From Enoplolaimus lenunculus (lineage: Eukaryota; Nematoda; Enoplea; Enoplida; Thoracostomopsidae): a stretch of DNA of 64,000 nt. Within the stretch, counting starts at the first letter, position 1; each line of letters opens with the position of its first letter. The DNA lies in contig JASANG010002661.1 in assembly GCA_030248215.1 (NCBI GenBank), positions 1-64,000 on the forward strand. Direction: 5' to 3'. A program made the translations under genes and the position numbers. The notes under the pieces are model-generated. The model had not been told where the DNA came from and did no database searches. It was given only the letters and a program-made list of their open reading frames with translations. Below are positions 11,601 through 22,800 of the stretch, piece by piece.

Positions 11601-13290
11601 AGTGTTAAACAGTAACGGTAAATCCATTAAAATGACATCTATAACAGACAGAATGAAACAATCTAAATAACGCCACCCCAATAAAAATTGCACAAAACCA
11701 AGATGTCGTTTTAGAAAATCAAACTTAAACTTTTCCTTATTTCAATACTTACGTGTAAATTGGTCATCTACGTACCTTTTCGTCGTCACCAAAACCTTTA
11801 TAGCAACTTGAAGTGAAATAAGGAAAGAGATTTACACAATTATCTTGATAGTCAGATTCAATTCCTAAAATTCGAAAAGTTATTGGATACATATAGCAAC
11901 TACGTTCATACTGTGAAGCATTCAGGGCAGAGCTCCCCTAGCACGGAAATGCTTTGACCGTTAACAAGAAAAAGTAAGTGATTGTTCACACAACAGATCT
12001 TAAATACACAATGGAGTGTGTTTAAAGACGAAATCCCTCGGAAAATCCTAGGATCGCCAGTAAATAGAACTATATTGACGTTGAATCTACTGCGATGTAA
12101 ATACGTAAATATGCATAGTAATTTTATGAAAACAATTCCTTGTGCAAGCACAAGTTTGCTTTCAGTTTAGAATATTTCTAACATTAGTATATACTGTTAC
12201 TTTATACCGTAGCAATAACACAAGCAGGGGTCGACCTGATATTAATTTTACCAGATACCGGAACCGGAGCCGGATAGTGAATTTTGTACCGGAACCGGAG
12301 CGGGATGTTGACCGGATATAGGATCTAAATTTGTACACTGTTGGAAGTATTTGAGTCGAGCAAAAATGTGTATTTATGGATTTAAGATTAATTTTTGGTT
12401 TGGATTTTTCATTCCATGTCAGTGTCCATTCATGAATTGATCTGAATTGTAGTCGCTTCAAAATATCTAGTATTTTGACGTGCAAAAAACAGTTTTATGA
12501 TATTTGGAACCACAACCACAAATATCTGGTTACCCGGTAGATTTATACCGTATACAGGAACCGGATACGGATGTCGGATTTTGCCGGATATTAAACCGGA
12601 ACCGGATATCCGGTCGATCCCTGAACACAAGCTATGATCTATGAAAACAAACAATTCCCAATTCTTACCGCCTCGCAATATTTGTTCTCTGTGCTTATCG
12701 TAAAAAGCTTTTTCTTGTTTATCACTGAGTACGTCATATGCCTGTTGAATAACTAACATTTCTTGGGTAGCACGTTCAACGTCAGCAGGATTCTTGTCTG
12801 AAATAAAACTTTTGTCATATTTTCTCACAAGTAATGACATTGGTTTATGTCTGTTCTAGTTATTTGTAGCTCATTAGTACACAAAACAAGCCGTTCCGAT
12901 TATTTTCAATTTAGACTTGAGGAAACAAACCGAGTGCCCATGTGAGATCACAAGGTATTGGAACATTTGATAAACATTGAATAATGAATAAAACATTGCT
13001 AGCTAGGCTTGCTAGCAAGCTATTGGATTGGTTCTGTTGTTTCCTAAAACCCTACTTCTTAACAGATCCTTATTGCACACACCAATTTAGACACCGATAA
13101 TTTTTTATAACATGGTTGTCAACATAAAACCTCCATGCAAACCTCAACATTAGCATTGTTCATTTGTATACGTATATTTATAGAGGAATAAACCTGGATG
13201 CCATCTTAAAGCGAGTTTTCTGTAACTTTTCTTTATATCTTCGTCAGAGGCATCACGCGGAACCCCAAGCACGTCATAATGGCATTTCAT
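8610..13290 (-). CDS. DNAJC21: DNAJC21, J-domain ribosome-maturation factor (nine exons)
   Basis: Exons: 13290-13194, 12797-12669, 11864-11776, 11272-11150, 10809-10636, 10332-10202, 9970-9828, 9630-9485, 9179-8610. All phases close, giving 1602 nt and 533 aa, close to human DNAJC21. The J domain opens [15 protein letters not shown]; its HPD motif is split across intron 1 (HP, then DKNP). Conserved blocks follow in order: [56 protein letters not shown]. Two C2H2 fingers: YCVACEKTF...NHQRSKKH near aa 309-335 and CSTCGQEF...HLAETGH near aa 491-515, separated by a lysine-rich stretch. The yeast orthologue Jjj1 stimulates Hsp70 to release export factors from pre-60S subunits; a cytosolic role with nuclear shuttling is inferred. 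The start codon opens the J domain directly. It is divergent from DNAJC16, 3.6 kb away. Confidence 0.96.
12225..12623. mobile_element. hAT-like MITE in DNAJC21 intron 2, perfect 8-bp target duplication
   Basis: Ends CAGGGGTCGACC and GGTCGATCCCTG are inverted repeats. Flanks are identical: aacacaag at 12217-12224 and at 12624-12631. The interior is made of repeated accggaaccgg and ccggatat motifs with no coding capacity. It lies 46 nt beyond the donor of exon 2 (12669-12797). Confidence 0.9.
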
Positions 13291-14149
13291 TGTAAAATTA
13301 ATATGATTAACTACGCCTATATCAACTTTAAGCTAATACGTAGCACAATCTATATGTATAGTATAGATTGAGCTGCAACGCAATACAGTGTAAACAATCA
13401 GTACGCTGGTAAAACATCACATACTAGTTACACAATTAGTTCAAGCAATGCAGCGGTAGATCATTTGGTAAAACTGTTGAACTGATTTATTTGAAGAGCT
13501 TATAGAATGGCGCTTTTTCAGAACGCCGCCGCCTATATGATTTGTTGCTCTGTTATTTTTCGCAATTCTTTGAGGAGACTAGCTACGATAATTCCGGTTC
13601 CTCAATACAATATTCGATGAGCAAAAGACGGCAATTGCATGCGGTAAATATTATGCAAACGCCCAATATATAACAATTATATCGTAGGATATTTTGCCTA
13701 CCATGACATTTTGCCCCCTATAGGCATGAAAGTACCACGTGAAATTTGCCCCTTGCCATTTACCCGAAACTGGGGCGTCGTAGTTTCCTGCTGCCAATCA
13801 TAAATAGTCCAAAAAATTACACGACTGCACTACTGCTGCTTTTTCTCGTGGAAAATCAGGACGCCCTTTAGTGTTAGAATGGCTCTGGCATGTGTGATAT
13901 TTCGAAGTTATAATTTACATAAACATGTCATGAGTGAATCAAAAAACTATTAAGAGCTTCATTTAGAAGCAACAAGTTATGATAATCTTCAGAATTGAAT
14001 TAGAGGAAGCGCAGTTTGAAGTTGCACTTGCAATAAATGATAAAATGGAGAATCTTTCTAATGCTGTGGCTAGGCTACTTTTAATGTTTAAGTTCGAATA
14101 ATCTGATGATTAAGAAATTTAGGTAAAAGGCCTGAAGTCCTGGTTCTTT

Positions 14150-15190
14150 TCCTGCCTAGATTTACATGGTGGTACGTCATTAGCGTTGTAAGCATGTGAA
14201 ACATGCTTGTCCTGGTGCATATGCAATAAAAGCAATGCACATTGTGTTGTACGGTCGACATATATAGTCGACGAAAAACGCAGTTGGAGAGGCGGGCTAA
14301 GTGGCGCAGTGGTAGAGTGCTCGCTCAAGGATCCATAGGCTGAGAGTTCGATCCCCGCTCTAACCCGCTTTTCCAACTGCTTAGTAAAAAGGTCTGATGT
14401 CCCGGTTCCTACCTAGACTGACATGGGGGCTACTCCGTGGACGCAATGGCAAATTGCCGCGCTATGAGTACGGTATCCAGTCGAAAATAGGATGGACGGT
14501 CAAGGGACGACCTTGTTGAAAATAAGGGCATGTAAGCATGTGAGACATGCTTGTCCGTTATGTGCACATGCAATATAGTGCAGTGCACTGTATGTATGCT
14601 AGCTGGCAGCATACGGTCGACAAATATAGTCGACGAAAATGGTAGTTGGACAGGCGGGCTACGTGGCGCCGTGGTAGAGTGCTCGCTTAAGGATCCATAG
14701 GCTGAGAGTTCGATCCCCGCTCTAGCCCGCTTTTCCAGCTGCTTGGTAGAAAGGTCTGATGTCCTTGGTTCCTACCTAGGCTGACATGGGGGCTACGCCG
14801 TGAGCGCAATGGTAAACTGCCGCGCTATGAACACGGTATCCAGTCGAAAATAGGATGGACGGTCAAGGGACGACCTTGTTGAAAATAAGGGCATGTAAGT
14901 ATGTGAGACATACTTGTCCTTGTGCATATGCAATAAATGCAGTGCACATTGTGGTGTACGGTCGACAGATATAGTCGACGAAAAAGGCAGTTGGAGAGGC
15001 GGGCTACGTAGCGCAGTGGTATAGTGCTCGCTTAAGGATCCATAGGCTGAGAGTTCGATCCCCGCTCTAGCCCGCTTTTCCAGCTGCTTGGTAGAAAGGT
15101 CTGATGTCCTTGGTTCCTACCTAGGCTGACAAGCGTAATACTAAACTACTGCGCTGTGAACCATGCTATTCAATCGAAAAATAGGACGGA
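14150..15190 (+). repeat. Tandem array of three tRNA-related SINE-like units
   Basis: Three 77-nt tRNA-like cores lie at 14292-14368, 14654-14730 and 14999-15075 (spacing 362 and 345 bp), each within a larger repeated unit (cctacctag..gacatgggggc; gtcgacgaaaa). Each core has paired ends (gcgggct and a.cccgc), an A-box-like tggcgcagtggtagagtg and a B-box-like gagttcgatcc. The 5' half of the T stem and the anticodon stem do not pair well, so these are SINE heads or tRNA pseudogenes rather than working tRNA genes. Degenerate copies occur at 16491-16570 and 17215-17290. Confidence 0.7.
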
Positions 15191-15239
15191 CGGTCAAGGG
15201 AAAACCTGGCTGAAATTGGGACATCTGAGCCACGCCGCC

Positions 15240-16015
15240 TCACAATCAACTGCTGAGTATTTGTTTTTATGCCTTCAAAGTCAAAATCAAAGTTTATTCA
15301 CGAAATACATAGTTATAAGAACCTCAACATTATACACATGTATCTTGGTTCTTCCATGTTTTACTGTTGCTGCATATGAAGGTACTGAGCCACGCCGGCT
15401 CACAATCAACTGCTGAGTTTTTCTGTTTTTATGCCTTATAAGAACCTCAACATTATACACATGTATCTTGGTTCCTCTATGTTTTATTGCTGCTGCATAT
15501 GAAGGCACTACATATTCTGCAGTTATTTTTACCGATGTGCAGCATCAGCATGAGGTTATTACTTGTCTCTATGCATCCGCATGTCACATACCCCGGTTTT
15601 TCTACAAGGTCGTTCCTTGACCGCCAACTTATGTATTTTTGGTTCGACCGCGGCAGTTTGCCATTGCGGTCCCATCGTGATCACCATGTGATAAGTTGGG
15701 TAGGCTAGGGCAAGACAGTTTTTAGTTCAGAGGTCTCAGCAGCTGAAAATGAGGGACGCTCCCAGGAGGTTTCGAACTCGGTCGACAGATTTTCAGTCCA
15801 GCACGCTATCCACTGAGCCACGCCGCCTCACAATCAACTGCTGAGTTTTTCTGTTTTCATATCTTATATGTACCTCAACATTATACACATGTATCGTGAT
15901 TCTTCCATGTTTTACTGCTGCTGCATATGAAGGCTCTACATGTGCATCAGTGATTTTGACCGATGTGCAGCATCTGCATGAGGTTATTACTTGTCTCTAT
16001 GCATTCGCATGTTAC
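15240..16015 (-). repeat. Second tRNA-related SINE-like family, partly duplicated
   Basis: On the minus strand, 15830 to about 15750 reads gcgtggctcagtggatagcg followed by gagttcgaaac, which are A-box and B-box motifs. The linked block (acctcaacattatacacatg ... gctgcatatgaagg ... catgaggttattacttg) occurs here at about 15310-15380 (partial), 15440-15590 and 15870-16015. A further copy lies at 63340-63650. Confidence 0.55.
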
Positions 16016-16861
16016 AGACGTGATTGTACGTTGTGTGCACTTGCATTATATTGCAGTGCACTGTATGCATCAGGGTGCAATCGTACGTAATTCAGATTCC
16101 GATTAGAATTACGATTCAAAACGAGTTCCGATTCCGATTCCGATTGGACTGTTAATCGGAATCGGAATTTTGAAATTTTAATTTTAATCCTACTTGTTAC
16201 GATACGTTGCATAAAAATTCTGTATTATTTATCTATTAAATTGCTTTCGATGAGTTAACTATCAATAATTGAGTGTAGTTTAGCTTTAACCAAAAATCAT
16301 CGCCAATTAGGTCTTACGACCTTTTTGAAAATTGTTACCAGCCAACAGACAGCCTAAATCAATATTATATTTGGCAACACAAATCCGTACAGTCACAAAA
16401 TTTCTAGTTCTGATTCCGATTCTTGGCATCGTGCGTGGTATGTTTGCACGCCGGCAGCACAAGGTCGGCGGACATATAAGTAGCTGAAAAGGCGGGCTAC
16501 TTAGCGCAGTGGTAGAACGCTTGCCCTAAAATCCTAAGGCATCTAGTTCAACACCCTCTCTGTCGGCCTGATTTTCTATCTTTGTAATTAAAAAGTCTGA
16601 AACACCGGTATTTACTTAGACTGACACTATGCTTTACATAAATTTTTGCTGAAATTTTAATTCCGATGGAATATCTGTTAACTCGCTTAGGAACCATTTG
16701 AATAGTGCACTGCGTATTTTCTGAAACGCATGCAAATATCGATTCAATTTGACGTTCATAGACCAAAATTTGTTATTGGCACTTTCAGGCCTGATTTTTC
16801 CATAGTTTCTTATTAATATTATGCTATGATTTCGCGCTATACTTAATTCTTTTTGAAAATT

Positions 16862-19800
16862 ATGTGGGCACATTATGCTTTACGTGTAGTATTGTCTTTT
16901 GGGCTAGTTTTCGCAACGCTCGATAAAGATCCATACAGCGTTCTGGGGTTAAAGAAACGCGCAGATATTTCTGAAATCAAAAAGGCGTACAAAGCTCTCG
17001 TACGACAGTGGTGAGTAATAGTTGACTACATAATTGATGACATCAGCTTGTTTCGAATTTTAGCCGTGATTAAAACATCTGAGCCCCAAAATGAAGTTTG
17101 CATTTGTACTATAAGCATGTGACACATGGTTGTCCCATGTGCATATGTTTTAGTGTATGCAGGGTATTGTATGCTTGCCGGCAACCTACGTATAAGCATA
17201 TATTTGACGATGAAAGTAGTTGGAAAGCGAGCTACGTTGACTCAATGAGTTGAGTTCGCTGGCTGCTTCATAGGCATGCTTTTGCAGCTGCTTAGTACCG
17301 GCCGGAGTAGAACTACATGTATTGCGCGAAGCTCAGACATACTTTTTAATCAGTCCAGTTGAACATTCAAAACTTATAAAGTACAAACGGATAGTTTGAT
17401 CCATTTACTTTCCAATTAATTTAGGCATAACTAATTAAGCTAATATGCAAATTACTATTAGCTGACTATTCAATTTTTGGTTTTAGAACTTTATAAACAA
17501 TTTATTCAGATTAAAAGTTGCAAATTGCTTTCAGTAACCCTAATAATCTGAAATAATTTTAAAACTCACAATTTAGGCTTATTAGTTAAGCTAATATGCA
17601 AATTAACTCTTAGCTAACTATTCAGTTATCGGTTTCGGAGGTTTGTAAAGAATTTATTCAGATTTCTCGCACCCGAGAACCCTTTCGCATTGAATTTAAT
17701 TCTTGTAATCCTAATTATCAGTAAAATAATTCAAAAAGTCTAGCTAATTTAACTAATATGCAAATTACGTAGCTATTAACTAACCGTTCAATTATCGGTT
17801 TTGGAGGTTTATTAACAACTTATTCAGGTTTCTCGTACCCAAAAAAGCCTTAAGTGCTGAATTTAGATTGATTGCATCCCAAATAATTAGTGAAATACAG
17901 TAAAAAGTCCTAATTTAGGCTTAACCCATTATGCAGTTTAGCCTGTAGTAAAGTCTATCAAAGTCGGTTCGGTGTTTCCTGAGATTCTTATTTTACGAAC
18001 GGACGCACATCCACCTTTCGACCCCTGGATACAAAATATAAAATGCTTCGCGAAACTCCGAGCTTAGTTTCCTTTCACTCAATAAAGGTATGATGTTCGA
18101 TTTCTATCTAGATTGACATGCACGATATATTTTAATATTATAGGCATCCTGACAAAAACGACAGCCCTGAAGCAGAATCAAAATTTATAGAGATCTCTGA
18201 AGCGTACGAGGTAGAGTATTTGTCTTGTTCAACTGCATTATAAACTGTAAAACTCATTCGGAACTTTGGCATAAGCTTTATGGATAGCAATAAATTGTAC
18301 TGAAATAAATTACCTGTATATGTCGTAGAATTTGCTACATATGTGCTGCCATTTTAGTGTCAAGGTTTATCGCTAGATTCTTGAAGGTATTTCGTAGTTT
18401 GCGTCTTTGCAGAAACTTCAATTCAGGCAATAAATGAAAGTTGATAATACTTACTTACGCATAAATGAAACTGGGGAATGTAAGCTTCGTTTTGTGACGA
18501 TAACAAATGAAATATTGAGAGGTTTCGCGGAGACATTAGACTTAGACTACACTGTAATATACGTTTTTCTATTTCTACGATATTCTTCCGTCGCAGATTT
18601 CCATTATAAATTTTTAGCTTCTGACCGATCCAAAAAAGAAGGAGCATTACGACAATTATGGGACGTTTGATAGTACACCATGGGACGACCATCACAGTCA
18701 GCATGCAGGAGAACCGTTTTTCCATCGCAGCTTTTTTGAAGAATTTGGATTTCGAATGCCAGAACCATCGCCAGTGTTTGAACGTTATCGAATCAGTATG
18801 AGGTAATCAAAGCATACAATGAGCTTAAGAGACAACGTCACTTTGACTTTAAAATAATGAAGATTGTCTGTGTTGATATTAGCTTTTCCGATATAAATGT
18901 GCAAAATTTAAATTTTTTAATGCCGTAAAACATTATTTTAGTCAGCATCTAGATGATAGTCTAACTGAGGTGGAGAAATGCATTAATAATTTAGGCACAA
19001 AATATATTTGCGTTTTAGACAATTTGAATACACAATAATGCCAGGAAGTTACACAAAGCCATTCCTGATATTCGCTTACTCAGATTGGTGCTCGTCTTGT
19101 AAACGTATGGAGCCAATGTGGGAAAAAATTGTTGGCGATATCCAGCCACTTGGCAAGATTTTATTTTCACAATTGTGTGTTGTACTAGTGGTTACCGGAA
19201 ATAGTATCGATATCTCCCTATTTTAGATACGCCATTGGTGTTTTTCTTCGATGTATTCGTTTTGCAGCTTAATGTCGAGAAGGTGCTAAATACTTCGAAG
19301 ATCCTTGTTTTACTGAAATATACGTATTCCACAAATTTTGTGGAACAGTATTCTTTTCGCTGAGAGCATTAGAGATTTTTCTGTAGTAGTGCGTGTGCGT
19401 GCAGGAACAATTAAATTTGGTATATATTTTCTGCGAGTAAGAGCAAGGCGGTGTTTCAGCAGTCCACGAGCATTCTGGAAAATTATACGTCGAATTGAAA
19501 TACATGGTTGCTTTTCGGTTTAGGATATGGTGTCGGTACAGTGAATAACGTGCATCAAGCTGCGTTTGTGAGACGCTTACAAGTCAGACATTTGCCAACG
19601 ATTCTAGTCATTGTTGAGGGTAGGTTTTTACTTGAAGAAAGTTCACAGAAGCAAAAGCTCGACTCTGTTTCAAGACGTTTTTGAATGTTTAAAAAAACTA
19701 AAACAATGGCTGTGTTTCTGAAATCTTACATAAAAATTTACCTTAGTTCTGCTCAAGTACTTGCACAGCATCGGTGTTAAGTAAATACTTAACTTTTTGG

Positions 19801-22800
19801 ACAAAACAAAGAATTTCAAATAATGATCCTGTGCCGCAACGACGGAGCCATAGGTTTGCAATATACTAAGGAAGCTCGATGAGTCTACAATCTCAATTTA
19901 ACCAAGGATAGTATACCAGAACACTGTTAGTCTGTAATACATTAAATTTGGTGAGTGACTTAAGTATTTATTCAACTTAAATTGTGTAAGTAATTACTTA
20001 GCAAATATATACTTAATATTGAAGTTGTACTGAAGTAGGGTTTCAGATATCCAGACAATCTGTTTTATTAATATAGCAGTTCATTTTTTATCCAAAAGCT
20101 GCAAATAAAACAAATTGATCGTATTACGCGATAAGTAATTAGTCACTTTGTCGTTTTTAAAAGCGTACTTAAATTAAATATTTAAGCCGCTTATTAAATG
20201 TGATAGATTACAAATTAAACTTCAGGTATGCAAACATTGGTCCAACTGAATTTGCAGACTCGTGGTGCCGACTTCATATAAATGAAAATTTAAGTAAATA
20301 CTTAAGTAAGATTTCAGAAACCTTACCAATGTTCCTTTTGCTAATGGTTATGTTTCAGAGAGAATTGTGCCGTTCCGTAATGAATTCAGTGCGTTAAATG
20401 TGATCAAATTTGCAAAGGGAAGCGTACCACAGCATGTAGTGACAATGGTGCATGACGACAATTACGAGTATTTTCTTACTTCGTGGCGTAATAATAAGGT
20501 TTGTCTGCGCATAATATGTTTTGTTAGGTTCTGATTTTGGATGGTTAGTATTGTGGATTGGATATATGTATAGTGTATTAATGTCGCCGTTTGCAAAGTT
20601 AGACCTTAGAGAAATATCAAGTTCGAACGATAATTTTAAGCTGAAATCGTGTTAGTCAAACCTAAGTGGATTTTAAACATAAATAAATTATTGCAGGTTC
20701 CTATATTAATGTTTGGAACATTGGGACAGCCACGCTTGCGATATTTGCTGTCAGCATTTCGATACCAAAAATATGCTGCGTTTGGCTATGTACAGGTAAT
20801 GAACGTTTGGTTAATCTGTACGTAGATTATGGGCGCTATAATAATTTCGTTGCAGCAGGACCGGTTTTTTCCGGAATAAATTATGTCCGGAAAAATAATC
20901 TTTTTTCATTTTTTCAGGAAAAATAAAGTACGTATATTCATGTAATAGTCAGTTGTTATAAACAACACCGATTCCGCGTTGGCACTTCTTAATCATTTAT
21001 TTTGAATTATAAACCATTCGCTGTTTGAAACTATCACCTTGCTTACAATCGAAGTGCATACATAATGCTCTAAAATTTAGCTCTTAGAAATACAAAATTA
21101 CATTTTTCAAAACTTCATTATAAGGAAATAACAACATAGTAATGCTTTAGAAATAAGACAAACTTTTAACATGCAAGACTAAATTCATTTGCTTATTCTG
21201 TCGTTTTATAAATGATAAAACACCAGCATATAAAACAAGAGTGAGTTTCTCTACTTCTATTTGTTCCATAGGTTCAAGCGGGTGGTGATTACGCTTGCTT
21301 TAGAAATCACACAGTAGAAACTGTGTACATTTGGTTCAAAATGCTTTCGCCATAATTTTACACGACAAAAGGGATGAGCGGTTTCGGTAATAAAACGGAA
21401 GTCCAGGCTGAAAACCAAGACTGACTAAGCAAACTGATATTAAGCCTCGGCTATATTTTACAAGCCGTATTCGGAAGCGACTTTTATTCAAGCTTAAAAA
21501 TCAATCACGGTTTAACAATTTTATTGGATTTTTCTATTTTGCGGCTCCCTTGGAAAAAAGGAAATATTTTCCGGTAATTTTTTATTGTGAACATATCTGG
21601 CTTGGAGCCAACATTACTACGTGTGTTTCGTTAACTGTTAAACTTTTTCCGTGTGATATGAAACTCCGTACGTTTGTAAGCGATTGTTAAATTTTAAATA
21701 TATGTTTTATTATTTTAGCGCAATCATAATGATCGTGAACTCTATCATCGTTTTCATATTGGCTATAATAATTCACAAGAATCTCTGTTGATTTTTAACG
21801 AAAATACCGACTCTCCTGTGACTTCAATTTCGCGTCGAGGTAAGCGGTTTTTGGGGCGATATTGAAATTTAACGAAGAATCGAAGCTATCAATGTAAGCA
21901 TAAAAAGCGCCAGTGGCCATTTAACTTATCAGAAGAAACTTTTGTTCTCAATATTAGAGTATCGCTACTTGGGATCAATTTAATTTTCAGATTAAGATTT
22001 AAAGTGTTAAAACTGTGTTTGGTAGATAACTTTTCAAATTGTGTGTAGAAATGAATTGGAATTTTGTCTAAAATCAGTTTGAAATTCTAATCCAGAATAA
22101 GCAGGGTTGTCAATATTTTCGATTAGAGAAAAGTGATGGTGCAACTGTCGTTTAATTTCAGGAATATTTTCGACATCTCTTTGAAGAATTTTGGAAATAT
22201 GTTTGAGATTGAAGCTGTCGCTTGATGGGTTACTTTTTGATTTTAGGCGAACTTACGTCTGACGCAATCAACAATGCGATCGAAGAGCATAAATTCCTAC
22301 AATTGCCCCGCCTTTCGTCCCAGCATCATTTCAACGAACTATGTCCTACTGAGGACAAAAAGCATTTGTGCGCTGTTCTGCTAGTTTCTCGTCCTATGAT
22401 GCCATTATTAGTGGGTAAGAATGTTCCTATACTTATGCGGCGCCGTTTATCACCATGCAATAGCGAACGGGAAGGCTGTCCTATGTTTAATTTTCGTGTA
22501 AAACAACTGTTATTTTGTTACTAGAAAAAATTGCTCAGCACTTGAGCAGCATGGGATATGCTTCATATTCCTATTAAAAGGATAGTAACTAGAACAGCAC
22601 ATTCGTTCGATGTAACCTGGAAAAATATTAAGAAACAATGGCGTCCAAAATTATGTTGACTATTAATTCTTCTGAAACATATTGCGGAGAGCAAATCTAT
22701 TTTTGTGTTGAAAGTTTTTGGCGGATTTATTAGGCATTTTAAGAAATTTCTTAGATAATGGCAGGGTTACAGAGACATGGCTGAAGTATAATGATCTTGC

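Larger units (their letters stand above)
13291..16861. other. Divergent intergenic region between DNAJC21 and DNAJC16
   Basis: It should contain both promoters, but I cannot place a TATA box or start site with confidence. 13300-14150 shows nothing recognisable; 14150-15190 holds tandem tRNA-related units; 15240-16015 holds a second tRNA-related repeat on the minus strand; 16068-16450 holds GATTCCGATT-rich sequence that begins like the CAGGGTG family. Confidence 0.6.

Noticed and set aside
14292-15075. Three functional tRNA genes
   Set aside because: T-stem 5' half and anticodon stem do not pair; repeated context is SINE-like.
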